Part shown: piece by piece, positions 59,860-64,000 of the stretch | Numbering within the stretch: the first letter of the stretch is position 1 | How the letters are laid out: each line of letters opens with the position of its first letter | NCBI GenBank assembly: GCA_020634555.1 | Contig: JACKBK010000003.1 | Coordinates: 130,022 to 194,021 of the forward strand | Reading direction: 5' to 3' | Source: Caldilineae bacterium | GTDB lineage: Bacteria; Chloroflexota; Anaerolineae; JAAEKA01 | DNA length: 64,000 nt | Program-made: the position numbers and the translations under genes | The notes under the pieces: generated by a model | What the model was told of the DNA's origin: nothing | Database searches by the model: none | What the model saw: only the letters and a program-made list of their open reading frames with translations

Positions 59860-60305
59860 GCCAGGCTTTGTTCTTGTCCAGCCGGCAGTACAAGCTCCAT
59901 AGCGTCAGCGATCAGTTCGAAATCACGGCGCGGGATCTCGAAAACGCCAAAGCGAAACTTGTATCCCCAACGGGTTTTGTCCTCTATGAAGGCCAGATGC
60001 TCGATGAGCGGTCGAATCTCCGCTTCGCGGCATTCAAGAAAGCGAGCGTTGCGACGGAAGGGCCTGAAGTCGGGAGACATCTCTACCTGGTAGACAGGTT
60101 CGTCAGCCACGACAGCCGCGGCCGTGAAGCGCTGCAACGACGCCTTGCTCTCAAAGCTCTCGCGCGGCGAGTAGAAAACGACCACATCGCCAGAATGCAT
60201 CCGGTCGAGCGCACGTCGTTTACCGTGATTCGCCTGAAAGAAACCGCCATCACTCCCCAAAAGCACGTGGTTCCGGTTGACGGTGTTAATCCAAAACTTG
60301 GTCAT
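59856..60305 (-). CDS. EVE-domain protein (UPF0310)
   Basis: A 149-residue protein with an EVE fold, related to PUA and YTH domains that read modified bases. Typical stretches are KFWINTVNRNHVLLG and GDVVVFYSPR. It probably binds modified DNA or RNA. The start could be 15 bases earlier (60320). It is coupled to menA by overlap, but no shared role is evident. Confidence 0.82.
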   Translation of the reverse strand: MTKFWINTVNRNHVLLGSDGGFFQANHGKRRALDRMHSGDVVVFYSPRESFESKASLQRFTAAAVVADEPVYQVEMSPDFRPFRRNARFLECREAEIRPLIEHLAFIEDKTRWGYKFRFGVFEIPRRDFELIADAMELVLPAGQEQSLA

Positions 60306-60333
60306 AGCAAGTCTTTTCATCCATTGGCCGGCC

Positions 60334-60392
60334 AAAGGTCAGCCGGTTATTGCTCGTGTCTTTTCAAACAACGGCAACAACCGGCTGACCTT
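60334..60392. terminator. Hairpin between EVE and mscL genes
   Basis: AAGGTCAGCCGGTT (60334-60347) pairs with AACCGGCTGACCTT (60379-60392). The T run is weak. Confidence 0.5.
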
Positions 60393-60408
60393 CATCTTTT
60401 CAGGTGGG

Positions 60409-60783
60409 TCAGGACCGCTCCTTGAGCAGATCGCGGATCTCGGTCAGCAGCTTCTCCTCTGCCGATGGCTCGGGCGGGGCAGCCGGCGCAGCTTCCTTTT
60501 CGTCAAAAAGGCGGCCGGCGTATTTCACCACGAAGAAGACAGTGACTCCGATGACGATAAAGTTGATGATGGCCTGGATGAAGAGTCCGTATGTAATGGT
60601 CGCATCACCAACTTGCACGGATAGGGCGGTGAAGTCGATTCCGCCCAGCAGGATTCCGATCAGCGGCATGATAATGTCGTTGACCAGAGATGTGACGATG
60701 GCGCCAAACGCAGCGCCAATGATGACGGCGACGGCCAGATCCAGCACGTTGCCGCGCAGTAAGAATGCTCGCAAATCCTTCAT
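60409..60783 (-). CDS. mscL: Large-conductance mechanosensitive channel
   Basis: A 124-residue MscL with the pore helix (FLLRGNVLDLAVAVIIGAAFGAIV), the second helix (IQAIINFIVIGVTVFFVV) and a C-terminal bundle (EEKLLTEIRDLL). The first helix quoted in part is GNVLDLAVAVIIGAAFG. It opens under membrane stretch to relieve osmotic shock. The ATG at 60783 has AGGAGG just upstream, so the longer open frame is rejected. Confidence 0.96.
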   Translation of the reverse strand: MKDLRAFLLRGNVLDLAVAVIIGAAFGAIVTSLVNDIIMPLIGILLGGIDFTALSVQVGDATITYGLFIQAIINFIVIGVTVFFVVKYAGRLFDEKEAAPAAPPEPSAEEKLLTEIRDLLKERS

Positions 60784-60826
60784 TGTTGAGAACCTCCTGA
60801 GAATATGGGTTGATATTGCACCGGAT

Positions 60827-60894
60827 CCAGGTGTCAGTCGCTTTCGAAGACTCCTGTAGCGGAGCGAAAGGAGCGAAAAGTGACTGACACCTGG
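60827..60894. repeat. Palindromic repeat flanking mscL
   Basis: CCAGGTGTCAGTCGCTTT (60827-60844) is repeated inverted at 60877-60894 with one mismatch. It shares the GTCAGTCACTTT/GACAGTCACTTT theme with the hairpin at 52978. Confidence 0.7.
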
Positions 60895-60897
60895 CAC

Positions 60898-62724
60898 TCA
60901 TCGTGAATTGACAAACAGATCTACACTTCGGCGCACTGTTCCGCCAGGGCCTTGGGCCTCAATCTGATAGGTAGCCTTGCCGGGCGGTGGGCAATCTTGA
61001 AGGCTGCCTCGCAGCGGCGCCGAGTTCCACAACTGTGCGCCGTTGCGCGTCAGAATCGCACGAGACGCGTTGCCCTGGACGTCCCAACGGACGATGACGC
61101 ACTGGTTCGCCGGCATGTTGCCCGATGGAACTGTCTCGAGCACGGTAATGGCCGGTGGGTTCGCTCCGGTCTCGACGTAGATTGTGATCTCGCGCGTTTC
61201 GACCCCGCCGTCGGGCCGGACGACGCGCAGGATGTGCTTGCTGGTGAACTGCGGACAGGCAGCCCGCGTCTCCTGGCCTACAGCGGGATGATCCTGCCAG
61301 TTGTTGCCCTCGCGGTAGAAATAGACCTCGCGCGCGTTCTGAACGTTCCAACTGAAGTTAACGCACTCGCCCTGACGAATGTTGGTGCGGTCGACGCGGA
61401 AGTCTATGGTCGTGCCTTGCGATTGCGGTGTAGGCGAAGGTGTCGGAGTCGGCGGCGCGGGCACCTCAATGCTGACCCAGATTCGTTCGCCAAAAGGAGT
61501 CGCCTCCGTGTTCTTCATCTGCCAAAAGCCGCGGTACCTTCCAGGCGCAGTCGGTGCAACCATGTTGACGTACAGATCGACCGTCGCTCCTGGCGCCACT
61601 TCGTTGACGATCTGCGCCGCAACACCTCCCATCTGATCACCGCCGGCAAAGGTCAGCGCGTAGCCTGGTGTCCATGGACAGGTGCCGGCATTGCGCACTC
61701 GCCAGCCTTTCTGGAACGTCTGATTGGGAGGCACAACCGGCACGCGCACGCTATCGTCGTAGGTCAGGTCGCTGACGTAAGCCATCGCGTCAATGCAGGG
61801 CGGCGGCGCAGGCGTTGGCAGCGGCACCTGGTCAGCGGAGTCCTGGCCGATATACTGCTGCACCAGAGTCGCAATCACATCCTCATCCTTGAGCTTGTTC
61901 AAGGCCTGGTTGATCAGCGCCAGCAGCTCTGGCTGTCCCTTGGAGACAGCGATGGCGAACATCTCCCGGTTCAGTCCCTGTCCGACCAGCCGCAGACCGT
62001 TTTTGCCGGTGAACGTCTTGGCTGGTTCCAGATCCATCACCACCGCATCGACCCGGCCGCGCTTGAGATCGTTGACTGCCAGGTCGGCGTCGGTGTAGGC
62101 GAAGATGTTGGTAGCGTCGGTCAGCCCGGTTTCCACCAGCGACGCGTTCAACCAGGTTTCGAAGATCGTCCCGCGCTGCACGCCGATCCGTTTGCCCGCC
62201 AGGTCCTGCACCTCCACCACAGCGTCGATGCCTGAGCCGGTGTGGCTGAGAATGGCGTCCTCGCTGATGTAGTACACGTCGCTGAAGTCCATTGTCTGCT
62301 GGCGTTCTGGTGTGATGGCCATAGCTGCAATGGCCGCATCGATCTGGCCCACATCCAAGGCGCCGGCCAGTCCCTCAAACGCGATATCCTTGATCTCCAC
62401 CGGAATGCCCAGGGTCTCGGCCAGCTTTCTGGCCAGTGCGATATCCAGCCCATCCAGCCGGAAATTGTCGTCATAGTAGGCGAAAGGTGGATAGTCGGCC
62501 GAGGTGCCGAACCGTAAAACATTGGCAGCGCGAATACGGCCCCAGGTGCTGTCGCCGGCGGTGGGCTGCGGCGTTGTCTGCAATGCTTGCAGCCCGGCAG
62601 ACTGCTGCTGCGTAAAGCCCTTCTCCGCAGTAGCGTCAGGAGTTAGAACAACCAGAGACAGCGCGGCTGCCGCGACAAGAGCAGCGGCCAGGATGATTGT
62701 CAGTCGCCAAGAGACGTTTTTCAT
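60898..62724 (-). CDS. Extracellular solute-binding domain fused to NBR1-like Ig domains
   Basis: A 608-residue protein. A signal peptide is followed by an SBP_bac_3-type amino-acid-binding domain (about 55-290, RFGTSADYPPFAYYDD and DFSDVYYISEDAIL), a short linker, an NBR1-like Ig domain (about 305-420, NQTFQKGWRVRNAGTCPWTPG), a Thr/Pro linker and two further Ig-like domains (about 430-608). The start is the ATG at 62724, because GGGAGAG lies in the longer version. No transporter ATPase or permease adjoins it, so it may be a sensor or a stand-alone binding protein. Confidence 0.82.
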   Translation of the reverse strand: MKNVSWRLTIILAAALVAAAALSLVVLTPDATAEKGFTQQQSAGLQALQTTPQPTAGDSTWGRIRAANVLRFGTSADYPPFAYYDDNFRLDGLDIALARKLAETLGIPVEIKDIAFEGLAGALDVGQIDAAIAAMAITPERQQTMDFSDVYYISEDAILSHTGSGIDAVVEVQDLAGKRIGVQRGTIFETWLNASLVETGLTDATNIFAYTDADLAVNDLKRGRVDAVVMDLEPAKTFTGKNGLRLVGQGLNREMFAIAVSKGQPELLALINQALNKLKDEDVIATLVQQYIGQDSADQVPLPTPAPPPCIDAMAYVSDLTYDDSVRVPVVPPNQTFQKGWRVRNAGTCPWTPGYALTFAGGDQMGGVAAQIVNEVAPGATVDLYVNMVAPTAPGRYRGFWQMKNTEATPFGERIWVSIEVPAPPTPTPSPTPQSQGTTIDFRVDRTNIRQGECVNFSWNVQNAREVYFYREGNNWQDHPAVGQETRAACPQFTSKHILRVVRPDGGVETREITIYVETGANPPAITVLETVPSGNMPANQCVIVRWDVQGNASRAILTRNGAQLWNSAPLRGSLQDCPPPGKATYQIEAQGPGGTVRRSVDLFVNSR

Positions 62725-62815
62725 GGTGATCTCTCCCTTCAAGTTGTGAGACGAAACCAGAATCAGCAGCAGTCGGCTGTCCGAACAAACCGCTCAGCGC
62801 AACAGTGCACGGCGA

Positions 62816-62824
62816 ATTATAGCA
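62816..62824 (-). promoter_or_regulatory. Extended -10 promoter of the SBP-Ig gene
   Basis: Minus-strand TGCTATAAT (TATAAT at 62816-62821) about 92 bases upstream of the ATG. No good -35. Confidence 0.6.
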
Positions 62825-62887
62825 TATGCGGTCGATTCCCGCCGCTACATCGCTGGCCCGCGACAAATGAGCTTCTACGTCACTTCG

Positions 62888-64000
62888 TTAAAACTGTCCT
62901 TGCATACTGCCGGCGTAGCCGGTCATCTCCACATAGCCATCGCCGCTTACCGGCATCCCGTTGCGCTCGCCGGTGAAATTGACCGCGCCTTCCCAGTAGG
63001 AATAGGAGACGTTTAGCTCCTGGTCAGCCAGATAGGGTTCGATCTCCAGCCGCAGCCCCTGGGACGGCACAGCCACCGTCCAACGCGCCGGATACTCAGC
63101 GCTGCTGTGCGGGCTGCGCCAGGTGTCATGAACTGTGATGGTAAAGTCCTCGTGTGTCAGCGGCGTCGCGGAACCATCGGGGGCAATGAAAGTGCCGGCA
63201 GAGAAGGGATCGACGCTACCGTCAGCCTTGCGGATATGAAAGACCTTCAGTTCGCTGCCGTCGTCAAGCTGCAAGGCAAACCAATCCCAGCCAACCTGAT
63301 CTGCCGCCAGCGCGCTGGTGCTGTACTCGTGGTCCTGCCAGCTCAGCCCCTGCACAGGGAACGAGCGGTCGCCAACCGTCACAACGCCGTCGCTGGCGAG
63401 CCGGGACAAACTATAGTAATAGGATGCGTTACCCGGGTCCGGCCCCTTCTGGCTGTATCCACGATCGCCGTGCAGCACCGGCCCCTTGAGGTCGCTCAAC
63501 GTCAGGTCGATGGCAACATCGCCCGCCGCGGCCTGCAGGCGTGTCGTGCCCGGACCGGTCTCCTCCACACGCCAGTCCTCCAGCCAGACGCGGTACGGCT
63601 CGGCCTGCGCACCGGCCAACCCTGCACCGTCGCGTGCGAAGCGCTCAAAAGCCTGGTAGTCCTGGCCGTCCACGTCGGTCAGCGCGAAGTGGCCCATGTA
63701 AACCTGGTCAGCCGCCCAGTCCGAGGCGCGGACAGGGCGCTGGCCGGCCGGCAACACCGCCCGCCGAAAGATGGTAAACTGGTAACCGAAATGGCGTCCG
63801 GCGGCATCATCCAGGTTGCCGGTGTAGTACCACCACTCGGTCTGGTAGTCGGGATGCGGTCCGTAGTCAGCAGGAAAGCTCAGCGGCTGCGGGCCGGTGG
63901 CGCGCGCAAAGCCGGAAGTGTCCTCAGCCGATGCGCCGCCGATCACGCCCGTCGCGGCAAGGTTCGGCCCGCGCCGCGGCCGCGACAACAGTGCAGCCGC
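62888..64000 (-). CDS. CrtC/AttH-like lipocalin-fold protein, N-terminus beyond window
   Basis: The frame is open to the right edge, so the gene starts outside. About 371 residues are visible, resembling carotenoid 1,2-hydratase/AttH-like lipocalin proteins: TEWWYYTGNLDDAAGRHFGYQFTIFR (shown in part: EWWYYTGNLDDAAGRHFG), GLSWQDHEYSTSAL and QVGWDWFALQLDDGSEL. Many homologues are secreted proteins, and some hydrate carotenoid ends. No carotenoid genes lie in this window. The substrate is unknown. Confidence 0.85.
   Translation of the reverse strand, partial: AAALLSRPRRGPNLAATGVIGGASAEDTSGFARATGPQPLSFPADYGPHPDYQTEWWYYTGNLDDAAGRHFGYQFTIFRRAVLPAGQRPVRASDWAADQVYMGHFALTDVDGQDYQAFERFARDGAGLAGAQAEPYRVWLEDWRVEETGPGTTRLQAAAGDVAIDLTLSDLKGPVLHGDRGYSQKGPDPGNASYYYSLSRLASDGVVTVGDRSFPVQGLSWQDHEYSTSALAADQVGWDWFALQLDDGSELKVFHIRKADGSVDPFSAGTFIAPDGSATPLTHEDFTITVHDTWRSPHSSAEYPARWTVAVPSQGLRLEIEPYLADQELNVSYSYWEGAVNFTGERNGMPVSGDGYVEMTGYAGSMQGQF

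Overview
The window is a GC-rich bacterial chromosome segment that most resembles a filamentous Chloroflexota genome (Anaerolineae/Caldilineae type). The reasons are many secreted proteins with long Thr/Pro linkers, NBR1-type Ig-like and DNRLRE domains, a DUF2723 O-mannosyltransferase-like protein, DUF4012, MenA, a CIRCE-controlled groESL operon and many small palindromic intergenic repeats. Taxonomy is inferred from gene content only. No rRNA, tRNA or CRISPR array was found.

Layout. 1-4030 (+): the end of a BMP-type binding protein, a double ATPase and two permeases, together a nucleoside/purine-type ABC importer. 4042-11784 (+): housekeeping genes (DinB-like, URO-D-like, Nudix, M28/DUF4910 peptidase, PHP phosphoesterase, inositol monophosphatase, TPR protein), separated by structured or repeated intergenic DNA. 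12099-14300: CIRCE, groES, groEL and a terminator. 14519-16595: an SGNH hydrolase and a VapBC-type toxin-antitoxin pair. 16869-23969: two convergent, very large paralogous secreted glycosidase-like/DNRLRE proteins, one ending in a beta-propeller and one in a dockerin-like domain. 24018-25849: an ABC-2 exporter with an apparently leaderless ATPase mRNA. 25921-32426 (-): two gingipain-like C25 peptidases flanking a membrane-anchored stalk protein.

33111-34977 (+) is the most unusual part. It holds a consensus promoter, a PqqD/lasso-B1-like recognition protein, a 40-codon peptide gene too short for standard gene calling, a terminator and an HPr-kinase-like protein. The short peptide carries the lasso-leader pattern YxxPxL...T in correct register ahead of a Gly-first core, but the core has no Asp or Glu and no lasso protease or cyclase is present. 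It looks like a noncanonical RiPP system. A B12-binding radical SAM gene converges on it from an operon with DUF4012 and a fibronectin-like surface protein.

39774-50730 (-) is a cell-surface/exopolysaccharide operon: sortase, Wzz/BY-kinase, flippase-like protein, GT2, two related glycosidase-like proteins, an LPPTG-ending DUF11 protein and a DUF2723 protein. 50868-55300 (-): uridine-kinase-like protein, GYD protein and a PhoB-type two-component system. 55625-64000: a HEAT-repeat protein, an SPT-like alpha-oxoamine synthase, DinB-like, SufE, MenA, EVE, MscL, an SBP fused to NBR1-like Ig domains, and a partial CrtC/AttH-like lipocalin protein.
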